DNA of 64,000 nt, taken from the NCBI GenBank assembly GCA_030549175.1, contig JAUKUA010000007.1, positions 1,984,001 through 2,048,000 on the forward strand, written 5' to 3'. Numbering within the stretch: the first letter of the stretch is position 1; each line of letters begins with the position of its first letter. The notes beneath the pieces are model-generated. The model did not search any database. It was not told the origin of the DNA and saw only the letters and a list, made by a program, of their open reading frames with translations. Source of the stretch: Lasiosphaeris hirsuta (lineage: Eukaryota > Ascomycota > Sordariomycetes > Sordariales > Lasiosphaeriaceae). The position numbers and the translations under genes are program-made. Positions 30,358 to 42,300 of the stretch are shown here, piece by piece.

Positions 30358-33344
30358 CTACTCTCCAATCCAAATGAACGAATTCCCCGATGTCGACTTG
30401 ATGTGAACCTGGCCACCACTGCCCGCTTCCCCCTTGCGCGCCTGCACATACTTTCCAAAGCCAGGCCAGTCGCTGCCCGACTTGATGACGCGGACGTCCT
30501 TGCCACCCACCAAAAGCCTGCCCGAGAGGGCCTCCATATTGATCTCGCCCTCCCAAGCGTTGGGATACTTGATGTTCAGATTCGCTGAAGTAGCGTCGTG
30601 CTCGCTGCGCAGCGACCGCAGCGCGCGCATCGTCTGCTGCTGCTGCTGCTGCTGGGCCTGGGCCTGGGCCTGGGCCTGGCCTGAGGACGCGCCCCCCGGG
30701 AGCATGGCGTAGGGATCGCCATTGCTGATGGGGACGTACTCCGGGGCGGATGGGGGTGGGATCGGGACCTGCGAGCCGGGCGGGGTCAGGGGGGGTTCGA
30801 CGTAGCGGCCGCCGGCGGCGTCAATCCAGAGCGGATCGAGAACTGTGACATCCGTGTTGCCGCTGATGGTGCTGGTGCGCAGAACAGCCTCCCTGCCCCC
30901 TCCCTCGGCCAGGGACGAGTCGAGCACGGGCAGGACCTCGATGTGGATCTTGCCGCTGGTCGACTGGAAGTTGGCCGTCGAGCTGAACGCCACCGCGCCC
31001 GTGACCTTGCCGCTTGTCGACTGCGCGTTGACGCGGTAGTCGCGCGGTGGAAGAACGTTTTCGGCGCGCAAGGCCGTTTCAGACCCGGGCTCGGAGAGCG
31101 CAAGCATGCGCGAGATGGCGAACGCTTCCCCGGCCACCTGTATGGGCTCGCGGAATTCGACGTCGCCAGAGAGGGATTGGATGCTCAGGGTGGCTGGCTT
31201 GGGCTCGTCCTTGTCGGCCGGCTTGGGCTCGATGCCGACTTTAATGTTTCCTGATGTCGACTCGAGCGAGAGGTAGTCGTATAGTGGCCATGAGCCCTGG
31301 ATACCTCCAGATGTGGTCTCAACCTCGATGAACCGCGAGCGAAAGCGGAATGAATCAGGAGCGCCGACATCAGCGATGGAGCTATCACGAGCCTCGGAGC
31401 CTGCCGACGCGGCGGTGATCTTGCCCACAATGGATTGCAGCTTAGTCGATTGGGTAATCTCAATGGACAGGTTATCGAGTAGCTTGATGTCAAGATGAAC
31501 CACCTCGGTATCAAGCCGATCGAGGCTCGCATCCTCGGGAACCCACACGGTGATCTTGATGTTGACACAGGGCCGCGAGTTGTCATCATTCCAGGGGACG
31601 CCACGCGGTACACGGACGACAAGGATCTGCTTGACGCCATCCCATTCGATGAGAATGTCTACACGATCGTCGTTGACGATGCTTTCGACAACGACTGAAG
31701 GCTCAGAGGTGTCGGAGCCGGCCCGACGGAAGATGACGGCACCTTCAACATGTACGCTAAAGTAGTCATGGTGAGGGCCGTGCTCCTCTATCGTCTGGGC
31801 GATGCCGAGGTTCTTGTCTGCCGTGAATGACACAGGGAAGGACTGGGCGGGCCTGGCGATCTGGAGGCCCTTGCAGGTGCGGGATTCCCAGTGGAGTCCA
31901 TTGTCCATATCGGGATACTCCATGTCGGGTTTGGCTGGTGGCGAGTCGTTGTCGTTGGGTGGATTGTTGTCGTTAGGCGGGTTACCAGTAACCGGATCCT
32001 TGATGCCAGGCTGATTTGATGGTGGAATGTTTGGAAGATTAGATCCCTGTATGATTGTTAGGTTGGAAAGGACAAGGAGACAGTAGGGTGAGAGGAGTCT
32101 TGAAGAACTGATATATATATGGTTGAGGTCGAGATGATCGACCATGTACTTGTGAGCAAAGGGTAGGCAAGTTAATTGCCAGGGCCTTCCCTGCGGTGTA
32201 ACCGCAACGGCCACCAACGCCCTCAACAAGAAAAACGGGATTTTGCTATTGCTACCATACGACTTCAGCCAACCACTGGATAGGCAAACGCAACTTGCAG
32301 CCTCTTTCGTGACAGTACTTGTGAGGCGGGGTAGGTAGGACAAATGAGATGACGACACATAGAGCTTACCCCATTTTGAATGGCTAAGATGCTAGCTGTG
32401 AGGAAGCCGGCAGTGGCGAGTATCAACACTAAACTCAGCAGCAACATCTTGCCGGTCTTCCCATTGAGGAAGGGGAGTCGCCTCTTCATCCGTTCCCTCC
32501 ATGGCGATAGGCTGTCGTCGACACTATCTTCGGGAATCCCCATGCTCTCTGGATCGCGGGCCAGTAACCCTTGGTGCTCTTCACGGTGTCCCATTGTGCT
32601 GCTAAGAGTGTGCGTGGCCTGGGGGAAGGTCCTATAGTTCCTCAGGGGGTTGAAGGTCACAGACGGGCTCGACGACGACGTTGGTGACGGTGTCGTTGGT
32701 GACGGCGTGTATGCAGGCGGGGCTTCTCTAGGGATAATGGGTGATTGTTCGTCGTACGCTGACCGGTACGGGACGTGTATATAGGGTGTGTGTGGATATG
32801 TTGATGATGACGACGGCTGGTGGTACGTGTCCCGGGTTGCGTGATGTCCAAGTCCAGGTCCGGGATCTCGGTACGTGGACAATGGCGTGTTTCCAGAAGA
32901 AGCGGAAGCTTGAGACGGGACTACGCGCTCCCCGTTCGCTTGCCTCTCTCGATCGGATTCTCGCGCCTTGGTCTCAGCAGTGCTACTTCGCTGAAGAGAT
33001 GGGTCCTCAACGACGACGTTTGGTATGCGTGGCACGTTAGATGAAGTCGCAGTCACAGATGCGCTGGAGAGCGCTTGGCCGGTTGCGGAGACAAGAGAGG
33101 TGGTTCCGAAGTAGCCATCGGTCGGCGAGGAGAAGTCCTCATCGTCACTGTCGTCGTCGTGGCCGTCGAAGCCAGCGTCGCCCCCAGTTCCAGACGCATT
33201 TTGACCCTGGCTCTGGAAGCCCCGTCGCGCTTGTTGGAGAAGCGTTTCTGGTGCTTGAGGCCCGGGCTGATTTGCGCCACTACCAATTGGCTCGCCTTCT
33301 GAGTCGTCGTCCCAGGCGCTGTAGAGGTCGTCAGAGAACGGCAT
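30358..33344 (-). CDS. Single-pass membrane protein with DUF4097-like beta repeats
   Basis: Two exons (33344-32370 and 32046-30358) make an intact 887-residue frame; the intron is long for this genome (323 nt). The N-terminal 295 residues are acidic at the start (MPFSDDLYSAWDDDSEGEP) and Ser/Pro-rich, hence probably cytosolic and disordered. One transmembrane helix follows (MLLLSLVLILATAGFLTASI). The part beyond it has a run of short repeats with the signature TSGxI/STSGxV-K (VETTSGGIQGS, LESTSGNIKV, AQSTSGKVTG, FQSTSGKIHI, IKSTSGNSFIW), the pattern of DUF4097-type adhesin-like right-handed beta structures. A Gln run with AQ repeats (QAQAQAQAQQQQQQQ) interrupts it, coded by a CTG/GCCTGG microsatellite at about 30632-30682. 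A surface or vacuolar-membrane role is plausible, function unknown. Confidence 0.8.
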
Positions 33345-34619
33345 GACTCCCGAAACAGCTTGGCAGCGCCCTATGAAACAGAATCACAAAATGCCAAGCC
33401 CAGGAGAGCGACGGCGCCAAAAGCTTCTTTTGTCTACGAGAATGGTTTCGAGACTGCAGATGAGACAGCACTTGCGCTCTCGATGCCAATTGAGTGCAAG
33501 ACACAAAAAGTGAGGAAAGGTCGATAGTGCAAACGAGTCTTCGAGAATTCAACTGTGAAAAGAAGGACTCAGTTTGACAATGCACAGCTGTGCATCAAGA
33601 GAGGGGTAGTGTAGGATACGAATGGCCTCGGGTCAATGGACTCGTAAGCACGGAGATCAGTGACGAAGTAGATCTCCAATCGGCAGATCGACCATGGGGT
33701 CTGGGGGGCTTTGAGGCTCTAGAATGGCAGGAATGGCTGCACCTTGTGCATATAACACTGTAGTGTAGGAACGAGGCATGGTGCGCGCTTCATGGGGAGA
33801 CGTGGAGACGGTGTGACTCGGGCCCTCAACCAGGGATACCCTTTTGCTGGGTCTTGCCAGACAAGGCAGGACGTTCGGTGTAGTTGGTTAGCCCGCGATA
33901 GCGCTGGGGCGATGGGCATCGCCGAAATAGGAAGCTCGAAAGGCCTGGGTCCAGAACCCCATCGGTTGGTAATTGACGGGCTGACAAGTCAATTGCCTTG
34001 GGAATATTGCTTTCGCGTTTTGCCGGCCGATTGCCATCCACATACACCCCCTCAACCGCTCCAACCCAGGTGTCGATAGTAGCGACAAGCTCGCATGGGG
34101 CAAAGCACAACGCACGCGATTGGTCTCGCTCCTCATACCCAAGGCAGACCAAGCCAAGGATGCCCACGACGACATCTGCATGACCTTGATGACAGAAAGA
34201 TTGGGTGTACACGGGGATGACGACGTCGGATACACCCATCAAATTCCTGCGAGTTAGCGTACAGTCGCAATATGTCGGGCATTTGTCGTGCTAAGGCTAC
34301 GCTTCGTCAGCTCCAAGCAAGTCGCATCAAACACTGTTGCGAGATTCGCGTTTCTGTAGCCACAGACATGTCTTCTCGTCTCTCTGGGCTCCTGGGAGCC
34401 ATCTATTGGTATCTCTCGCCCAACGTATTTCCAAACGCCTCGACTATGAAGCCTCAGACAAATAAATCAATCCAGCACATGTCTCCCGTGCCAGGACGCC
34501 GAATCCGATGCTAAAACCACTGCTTTCCTCCGAGACAGGGTGAAAAAGGTGCCGAGTCTCAACTGGAATATCCAGCCAGAAAATACCGGCACAAAATGCA
34601 TTGCCGGATTTCCTGCCTG
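33345..34619. other. Intergenic, no gene recognised
   Basis: About 1.3 kb between the DUF4097-like gene start and the carrier gene end. Minus-strand frames at 33826-34242 and 33888-34235 overlap one another and look like chance. Confidence 0.5.
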
Positions 34620-36899
34620 TTAGTGTAAATCGAGCAGCTTCTTCATGTTCTCGTAGCACACCCAGGTGATGCTCAGCGCAGGCGCGACCTTGAGGAGGTT
34701 CGGCGTCAGGCCCTTATAAAGACCGCGGGCTCCCTCGTTACGGATCGTCTTGTGAGTAACATCCCATATACCTGTATATGTTGGCGGGTGCATGGCCGTC
34801 CCCTGGGTTTGCAGCCGTGTCCGGAGCACGTTGAGGGGATAGACGAGCGTCGCGCCCAAGGCGCCAGAGCTCGCACCAAGCGCCGCAGTGGCTATGTTGC
34901 CGGGCGACGCATCCTCCTCGTGGATGCAATAATACCGTGCCTTGGTCCGGATGTACGTCTTCTTGAGGAATTCAAACGTTCCAATGTCGATGGCGCTATA
35001 GGGGAACATGCCGATGAGGCCGAGTCCTAGACCGCGATAAGCTGCGCGAAAGCCGCCTTCTTTCCACATGTTCTTCGCAGTTCGGATAAGGAGAGCGTTG
35101 CCCTTGAGGCCGCCCTCAACCGTCTCACACTGGAGCCGGAACTTAAGTGTGTCGATGGGATAGACGCAAAATTGCGCCGTCATCCCACCAATCCCGCCAG
35201 CGACAAACTTAGAGACAGTGCTGATCTGCGCCGGGTCTTCGTGACCCTCGTACGTAGCGAGAAATCTCTTTGAAGCCTCATACGAGCCAAACTACTTGAC
35301 CATCAGCGTTTCTAGATTCTAGGTTTTCCGACACACATTGTGACGGGTGACATACCCGAATGGCCGATTCTGGCATGATCTTGATTACGTTCAGTCCATT
35401 TCCTATTGTATGTTAGCGATTCCCGCCCACGGCTTGAATATCCCCGTGTCGCCTTACCTGCAAAGAAGGTGCGAAACCCCCCGGTCTTCCACAGTGTCGT
35501 CATTGCCTCAAGGATTGGCCCGCTCGCGCTCCGGAGGGCAACAATAGGATGGCCGTGCTTGGCGGCCCCAAGAGCAGCTACGGGGTCGCGGGCCTTTGTA
35601 TTGACGAGGAGAAAGACTTTTAAGCGATCAAGTGGAGCGGTAATGGTTCGTGATACACCACCAGAGACGGCACCGGCGAGGAAATATCCTGGTTCAGGCA
35701 GGAGATCTGTCAGTTTTGATTCCACAGCCTCCTCATCTTCTTGTTGACTTTCTGAAACGTCCTGCATATCACGCTGCTCCGCGCCGTCGAGCGGTATCAC
35801 GGCGTCGTTAGCCGCCGGTCCGGTTAGAATCTGCTGTGGAAGGTCCGAGGTAGACCCATATGTTTGACGAACAGAGGCGGCGCTAGTCGCCATTTCTATC
35901 GGTCTTTCTATTATCTCATCCAAATACTGTGAAGGCTGAGCTCCCGAGGTCGAGGGAGATTGCGGAACTGGTAGAGAACGAGAGTCGGGACTGGCGAGTT
36001 TCAAGAGAGAACCAAAGAGAGCTTGGAGAAGAAAGCCGGTCGTACCTAAACCCTCGAGTGTTTCTTCACTGACCAGCGAGTCACCCTCCGCATTGACAGT
36101 GACAATGGATGAATAAAAGGAGAGCACCGCCTCGAGGGCGGCGCCTTCGTGGTTGGCGGGCATAAATAAGAGGAAGTCACTGTGTTTCTGCGTATTAGCA
36201 TCTGATTCAGTTGCGCCCTTGGTTTTCTTTTGCAGAAGCCGTCGGTTCCGCGCAGCAGGGTGGACGGGGGAACGAGAAGGAGCTTACCGCCACTCATCAA
36301 AGGTGATGAAGCCGTCGTGGTTCATGTCGATCTCGTCGAAGAAGCCCGAAAGTCTCCTCATGGGAACAGACAGGCCAGCGCGTTGGAAGGCGGCGCGTAG
36401 TTCCTCTTTGCCCAGCCGACCGTCGTCGTTTCGGTCGATGGCCCGGAACAGCATCAAGAGCTGCCGCTCAGCAGCTTCGACAAAGACTCGAAACTCTGTT
36501 GAAGTCATTTAGCCTCAAACCCCATGCTTCAAGGGAGTCCCTCCAGCCCCCCACGAGAAACTCACCATCGTACTGAATCCTGCCATCACCATTCGTGTCG
36601 ACAACTCGGATGATCTCCTTGAGCATGTGGTCGGCATTTTTCATGGCTATATGCGGAAGCGCATGCGAGGTCAGCAAGGCGTCCTACTAGCAGTTTTTTT
36701 GCACCATTAGACCAAGGCTACATGAGATGGACATACGATGGTCAATCCTCCTCAGACCCTTCTGGAGGCCTTTAAAGTCGAGCTCGCCGCTGCCAGTAGG
36801 ATCTAGCTTCCGCCAAAGCTCCTCGACACGCTTATCTCGCTGGTTTTGCGACTCCACCATGTCCACCTCGAGCTCCGTGACCACATCAGAAAGCTTCAT
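34620..36899 (-). CDS. sal1: Calcium-regulated mitochondrial carrier (SAL1 / ATP-Mg/Pi type)
   Basis: Six exons (36899-36737, 36646-36566, 36495-36288, 36179-35458, 35402-35356, 35291-34620) add up to an intact 630-residue frame; exon 5 is only 47 nt. EF-hand loops sit in the N-terminal third: LDPTGSGELDF, VDTNGDGRIQYDEF, IDRNDDGRLGKEEL and IDMNHDGFITFDEW, the last three with complete Ca-ligand patterns. A linker of about 200 residues follows and then three carrier repeats with PLDRLKVFL, PIDTLKFRLQ and PLNVLRTRLQ. This is the layout of Sal1/SCaMC carriers of the inner membrane, which exchange ATP-Mg or ADP for phosphate when Ca2+ binds the N-terminal domain on the outer face. The first ATG in frame is at 36899; the frame is open further up without another ATG. 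Confidence 0.92.
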
Positions 36900-37810
36900 T
36901 CCCGGTGTCGGGTTCTCATGGCCCCGTGTGGCAAGGTTGGCGGGGCGCACAAGCGACGGTGCGCCTATGGACTTATGACGTAGGGGCTGAGCGAATAAGT
37001 TTTTTTACTCTCGTTGAAGGAGTGCGTCGTGAGCTCGAGCAGGTAATGTCGTGTCGAGTTAGGGATGCGACATCGCGGTCGAGGGAATTGGCTCGTCTCC
37101 TACAAGACCATGGTTTCGTGCTGTCAAGGGCGAAAGGGGGTGCAGAAAAAAAAAAAAAAAAAAAAAAGAGACGGGGCGGAGCGGATTAGACCGAGTTGCT
37201 CTGATGGATATCGCTGCTTGAAAGTTCTCTGGTTTGATTGTTGGAGACGTCTGGTTTCGCAAGTGGGCGTCAGAAATGGCCAGGACCACGGGCCACCACA
37301 AACGTGTACTCGCCATCTGGCCTCAGCCAGCTGACCTTCACAGCCTTGTGAAAATACCCAAAACACGGCTCTAAAACGTAATTTCAGGTACAAAATGTCT
37401 TGCAAGCTATCCCGGAACTCTACATCCTCCTGTTGTATCCAGTATGTGTTGCAGAGCTAGCCACTGATACCCATACGTGTTAAGCAGTACCTGTATTTCT
37501 CCCATCACCCGACTCGCCACCCTCTTGGCGACCAGCCGCGGAAGATTGCCCCACAGTTTCCCCACCCATCTCCCTCCTAGTACGGGAACGGGAAAGCTTC
37601 TAGGAATCGATCCGTGTTCTCATTCGCTAATACGATGCCTGTCACCGTCCGTCCTACCTAGGTACATACTGTGCAGCCTTGCCAGCCTCCCCGCAGTTGG
37701 TTGCCAGCAAGCGACCACTGGCGACTTACAAACGGCGTGATGGAATGTTTTCTATTTTCCGTGTTCGCACACCGTCGAACCACACATCTGTGGCGGGTTA
37801 GCGATTGATC
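36900..37810. promoter_or_regulatory. Divergent promoter of the carrier and cyclin C genes
   Basis: About 0.9 kb with a long A run (about 37145-37166). No gene recognised. Runs of A like this near fungal start regions tend to keep nucleosomes away, which is inference here. Confidence 0.5.
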
Positions 37811-38929
37811 ATGGCGGCCAACTACTGGGAGTCGACACAGCGTCGGCACTGGCAGTTCACCAAAGACGAGCTTGTCACGATGCGCCAGAAGCTCGAAGAC
37901 GAAGAGGCGGGATTGGTGCAGATGTATCCGCTGCCCCAGCTGCGACACCTCAACATCTACTTCAACCAGCGTATGTTGTTTACATGTCCTTAACCCTCTC
38001 CCCCTATTTTAGCAACATACTTCTGACTCCTTTCTCCAGAAATTAACAGGCTCGGCAAGCGTCTCGGAGTCCGGCAACAAGCCATGGCCACGGCCCAGGT
38101 GTATGTCAAGCGCTTCTACATACGTGTCGAGATCCGCAGGACAAACCCCTACCTTCTGATCGCCACCGCCGTCTACCTAGCCTGCAAAATGGAGGAGTGT
38201 CCGCAACATATCCGGTTGGTCGCTCAGGAGGCAAGATCGCTGTGGCCATCGGATTACCATCATATGGACACCGGCAAGCTTGGCGAGTGCGAGTTCTATC
38301 TCATCTCTGAAATGAGCTCGCACTTGATCGTCCACCAACCCTATCGCACCCTCACTGTCCTGCAAGGCGACTTCAGCCTCGTCCCAGACGAGGTCGCCCT
38401 CGCTTGGTCGGTCATCAACGACCACTACATGACGGACCTTCCGCTGCTATACCCCCCTCACATTGTCGCCCTGACCGCTGTGATGCTGGCCTTGGTATTG
38501 CGGCCTGTCAACGGTTCCGGGCAGGGAGGTGGGGGTTCAGGATCGAACGCGGCCGCTTCTGCGGCTGGTCTTGCGGCTGCCACGGCGGTGTTGGTCCAGG
38601 CCCAAGCCCAAGCCCGAGCGGCCATCACGGGTGGGAACGGGGGTGGTAGCAACAGCGGACCAGCCACCCCAAGCCTGACGCCTCAGGGCTCCATGCTCCC
38701 ATCCTCGCAGGGTAGCACAGATGGGGGCGCCGAGGGCAAGAAGATCACCGATCCTCGCATGGGAAAGGTCCAGCGCTTTGGAATGTGGCTAGCCGAGAGC
38801 AACATCGACATTGAGGCCATGGTGGATTGCACCCAAGAGCTGATCTCCTTTTACGAATGCCACGAGCAGTACAACGACAAGCACACCCGGGAGCAAATCA
38901 ATCGCATCATAAAGGCGCGGACTATGTGA
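37811..38929 (+). CDS. ssn8: Cyclin C, Mediator kinase-module subunit (Ssn8/Srb11-like)
   Basis: Two exons (37811-37970 and 38040-38929; 69-nt intron) give 349 residues. The N-terminus MAANYWESTQRRHWQFTKDEL is diagnostic for cyclin C, and the first cyclin fold follows (LGKRLGVRQQAMATAQVYVKRF, YLLIATAVYLACKMEECPQHIR). The second fold (CEFYLISEMSSHLIVHQPYRTL) is interrupted by a Gly/Ala/Gln-rich, low-complexity insert of about 80 residues (SGQGGGGSGSNAAAS, QAQAQARA). The protein pairs with Cdk8 (Ssn3) in the Mediator kinase module and represses or tunes transcription; in yeasts it also leaves the nucleus under stress. The motif RFGMWLAESNIDIEAMVDC closes the second fold. Confidence 0.93.
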
Positions 38930-38958
38930 GAGCAACGACAGCTACGAGATAGCTAACA

Positions 38959-40043
38959 TCACACCTTTACCACAGCCGCTTGCGCTTGTGCAGCGTTTGT
39001 GATCACAGGTCCCTTGGTAAAACTAGCCATAGTTGGCATGGGCGAGCCCACGGGGTTGAGGCCCCAAGCCGTAGGACTATCGTCGTGGACAGTCGTCCGG
39101 CGCATGTCTCTGGCATACTTACCATCACCATCCCACTTCCCCGCGCGGTGTAGTACCGCTCGGTTATCCCAAATCACCAAATCTCCTGGCTGCTCCCACG
39201 CCACACTCAAAACATTTTTGTCCTGCGTGACACGTTCATTGAGAGACGCCACTAACTCAGCTGACGCCCCTGGTGTCATCCCATCGCCCTCAATGTGATG
39301 CAAATGAGCACCGACATACAGGTTGAACCTCCCACTCGCCTCATGCCGTTGCACGATCTTGTGCTTCGCCATAGGTGCCACCGCCGGATCGACATCCCTG
39401 AAATACTCGGGACTCCCCAACTTGCGCGATTGTGCAAGACAATGCGCCCCGGTCCAATCTCTCTCCAGCAGCTCCTCCTTCACACCCGGATCTAAATCAT
39501 CCCATGCCGCCCGGCTATCCGCAAAGTCGGTGTTGCCCCCGGTCGTCGCGCCAGGCGGCGGCACCGCCACAGCGCGTAGCAGCGAGAAGCTGGCGCGGCG
39601 CGGGTTGAAGCTGCTGTCTACGTGGAAGATGCCGTTGCCACGTCCTGCGTGCGCGCGCGGGCTATGCGGGTCGATGATGGTGCCCGTGTCGTCGAGGTTG
39701 CTCGCGTCGAAGAGCTCGAGGTGGGCGTAGCGCAGCTTGCGCTGCGGCGTGAGGAAGCGGCCGATGTCATCGAGGGCGCCGAGGCGTCGGCTGAAGGCTA
39801 CATGGCCGGCATCGGTGAGGTGGGTATCACGGAACACGCAGACGCCGTACTAGGGGTATTAGCGGCATCCTTGAGGGAGGGGGAGGGGAGTACCTGGGCC
39901 ATGGCGGCGATGATCTCGCGTAGTTGTTCATCGCTGGTATTTTCAAAGTCGACGCCAGAGACGGAGGCGCCGAAGGTTGGGTGGAGGGGTTCAACGGAGA
40001 TGGTTTTGAAGGGGGTTTCCTGGACCAGGACGTTCGCCATCAT
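38959..40043 (-). CDS. TauD/TfdA-family Fe(II)/2-oxoglutarate dioxygenase
   Basis: Two exons (40043-39894 and 39849-38959; 44-nt intron) give 346 residues. The family opening is HPTFGASVSGVDFEN. Iron ligands are visible as H-x-D in IFHVDSSF and the distal His in AVLHRAGKW; the Arg that binds 2-oxoglutarate lies in RDMRRTTVHDD. The core sequence GRFLTPQRKLRYAHLELFD fits the alpha-ketoglutarate-dependent 2,4-D/sulfonate dioxygenase-like proteins common in ascomycetes. They hydroxylate small substrates such as sulfonates or aryl-oxy acids; the substrate here is unknown. The gene is convergent with cyclin C: stops are only about 30 nt apart. The frame is open upstream with TTG, but the first ATG (an MM pair) is at 40043. 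Confidence 0.87.
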
Positions 40044-41109
40044 TTCTATCGTAGGCCGAGGGTTTCCTTCCAAGTGAAACGAGCTATGGTATGCCTGTTG
40101 CCCTGACTACGACAACATCTGCTCTCCAAAGTCGCACACTCCCCTTCCACGTCCGAGTTATATCCATTTACCGACGCAAAGCGGGGTTGCAGAGGGGAAG
40201 GTGAGCAGGACAACCCCTGTTTTCGGCAATCCCATGGTGACCACGTTAGACAGAGCGATCAGTCTCAAATCAAGAATCTGGTGTCTGGAATCCTGTGCAT
40301 TCACGGTCGTGTGACGACGTGAGGCTGGCCAAGGTGGACGGCGTTTCTGGCGGTTCTGGCGATGCTGTCGCTGTTGTGTCGCCACGCATACATCCTTCCC
40401 CCTTTGGCGGCTCACGCGGACATGATCGGGATACAGTTTTCCGGGGCGGCTCGGGGGTTGAAGTAGCAATTATAACGTCGGCTGTCTGGGCCACTCGGTC
40501 TGTGAAAGATGCCGCTATCTCATTTGATTGCTTTATCCTGGGGAGATATCGATCCAACATAGCCTCTCCATCCCATACAGGTTCGCCATCCAACAAAGGT
40601 TCCAAATGCCACACATGCTCGCAATTCCACTCCCTTCCTCCTCGCCATCTCCAGACGAAGCACCCTTTTGTTCATTCGGATGGCGAGTCGAGGGTTGAAG
40701 AAAGGTGACGGCCTCCTCTTCTACTGCGTGGTGATGTGGCCCGGGACGATCGCCATCGTTGCCGGTAGGTGGTGGAAAACTTCAGGCCTTGCTTCTTGCC
40801 AGTCATTCCAGGGATTGGATTGTTAGGCGGAACCCGTGTCGGATGGCAGGACTGCGTTGGATGGCAGGGCTGCGTTGGATGGCAGGGCTGCGTTGGATTG
40901 CGAACCTGTATGGGATGGCAAACCTATATAAAGAAAAGTGACTTCAGTTCAGGCCGAACGAAAGAGGGCCCGGAGTCATAAAGAAGTTTCCGCGTTCTGA
41001 CGCCGATGGGCATCGTAAGACGCACACGGGTTACAACGCGAGACGCATTCTTATGCGAGTGTGTGTCACAACACCAGTATGACATGCTAGAAGCTATAGA
41101 ATGAGGCCG
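40044..41109. other. Intergenic with an 18-bp tandem repeat
   Basis: About 1.1 kb. It holds an 18-bp tandem repeat (separate entry). A minus-strand open frame at 40270-40614 gives 114 codons with a plausible start but no recognisable domain; the same reading goes on upstream as WNCEHVWHLEPLLDGEP. It could be an orphan exon. Confidence 0.4.
40841..40894. repeat. 18-bp tandem repeat, 3 copies plus decayed units
   Basis: Units GGATGGCAGGRCTGCGTT occupy 40841-40858, 40859-40876 and 40877-40894, identical save one base. Two decayed copies (GGATTGCGAACCTGTAT, GGGATGGCAAACCTAT) continue to about 40925. Confidence 0.85.
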
Positions 41110-41496
41110 TCACAGCCAAACGAAGCGTCTTCTATGCACCACATCACCATACACAATCCTGAAAGAAATAACCCCAAAAACAGCAGAAAAAAGGTATACA
41201 TCCAAGAATACCGCCACCCTATCATGCCACACCATCAACCAATATTTCAGGTACGTCCATGTTTTGAAACCAAACCCAGTGCCAATATCGAGCATCGAGT
41301 CGACCGTTGACATGATGATGGGAATTTCGGTGATCTGTGTCTGGCCTTCCAACGATTCAATGGTAAAATTGGGCTCCAAAATGTGCTTATGTGGATCAGG
41401 GACTGTGATGCGTGCATTGGGTAGGTGTTTTGGATCCGGCAGCTCCGAATTTTGTAAGATAGATTTTGATGGGTTAAGAATGTCCTTGATCGCCAT
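41110..41496 (-). CDS. Possible short gene, orphan
   Basis: An ATG at 41496 opens 128 codons. The first 80 codons read like protein (MAIKDILNPSKSIL, LEPNFTIESLEGQTQITEIP, MSTVDSMLDIGTGF) with many A/T third positions, unlike the GC-rich neighbours. The rest is hydrophobic (FLDVYLFSAVFGVISF) and may be read-through beyond a splice donor (GTACCT). No family is recognised. It might be a fast-evolving orphan, a decayed copy of a larger gene, or chance. Confidence 0.3.
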   Translation of the reverse strand: MAIKDILNPSKSILQNSELPDPKHLPNARITVPDPHKHILEPNFTIESLEGQTQITEIPIIMSTVDSMLDIGTGFGFKTWTYLKYWLMVWHDRVAVFLDVYLFSAVFGVISFRIVYGDVVHRRRFVWL

Positions 41497-42300
41497 CCCC
41501 TTTTGCGATGCAGGGCCGCTGCCCTTCTAGCTAGCTGCGGCCGAGGGCATCAGTAGTTTTGGGGGTTTGACATGAATGCTGAATGGTTTCCAGTTCTGTC
41601 TAGGGGGCGGACGCAGTTATGGTGTGTTTCCAAGTGGTGGTAAGCAAATCCAGCCGTCATTCGTATAGGGTGGGTATATAGTCATGGTGTTGTTGATGAG
41701 CCTTTACTGCATTCTCAAACGATTTGACCTGCCATTGGTGTGGCTAGAAGGCGATAAGAAGAAAAGGGTCATTACGGGGATGTACCTAGTGCACAAAAGA
41801 CGCTTTTTGTTGCGCGCTGTGACGGCCTCTATAATCTAGCTCGACACGACAATAGGTGCAAGTCGGATCAGAGAGCGAGAAACTCTGCAGCTTGGCATAA
41901 CGGCAAATTGAAGCAAGTAGCATACTGCAATCACAAACCAATTTGAGGCCTCACTTCAAATCATGTTGTTCAATGTTAGCATCTGCCGGTTATCATGTTC
42001 ACTCATTGGCTGTGTGCTCCAGTAGGGTTGTGGCGGTGCATGTGATTAATTTTGTGAAATCCTAGCCATGGTAGCTCAAAGAACTGCTGCGGAAGACTGC
42101 TGCAAAACATACTTCCTCCAGCTAAGGATTTCACCCCCAAAATCAACGCACGCGATGGCCTTCTTGCCAAATGCCAAAATATAAACTCGCACCGAACTCC
42201 GAGCCCAGGGATGTGCTGTTGTCCGGTGAAATGCCTCCGTCCTAATCCTCACACGCCGGCAAATACCCGTCCAACGCCTATGCACCGACGGCTCAGAAAT
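41497..42300. other. Intergenic, nothing recognised
   Basis: AT-richer than the flanks; no gene, tRNA or repeat found. Confidence 0.5.

Noticed and set aside
40841..40925. CRISPR-like array
   Set aside because: Units are directly adjacent without spacers and the genome is fungal.
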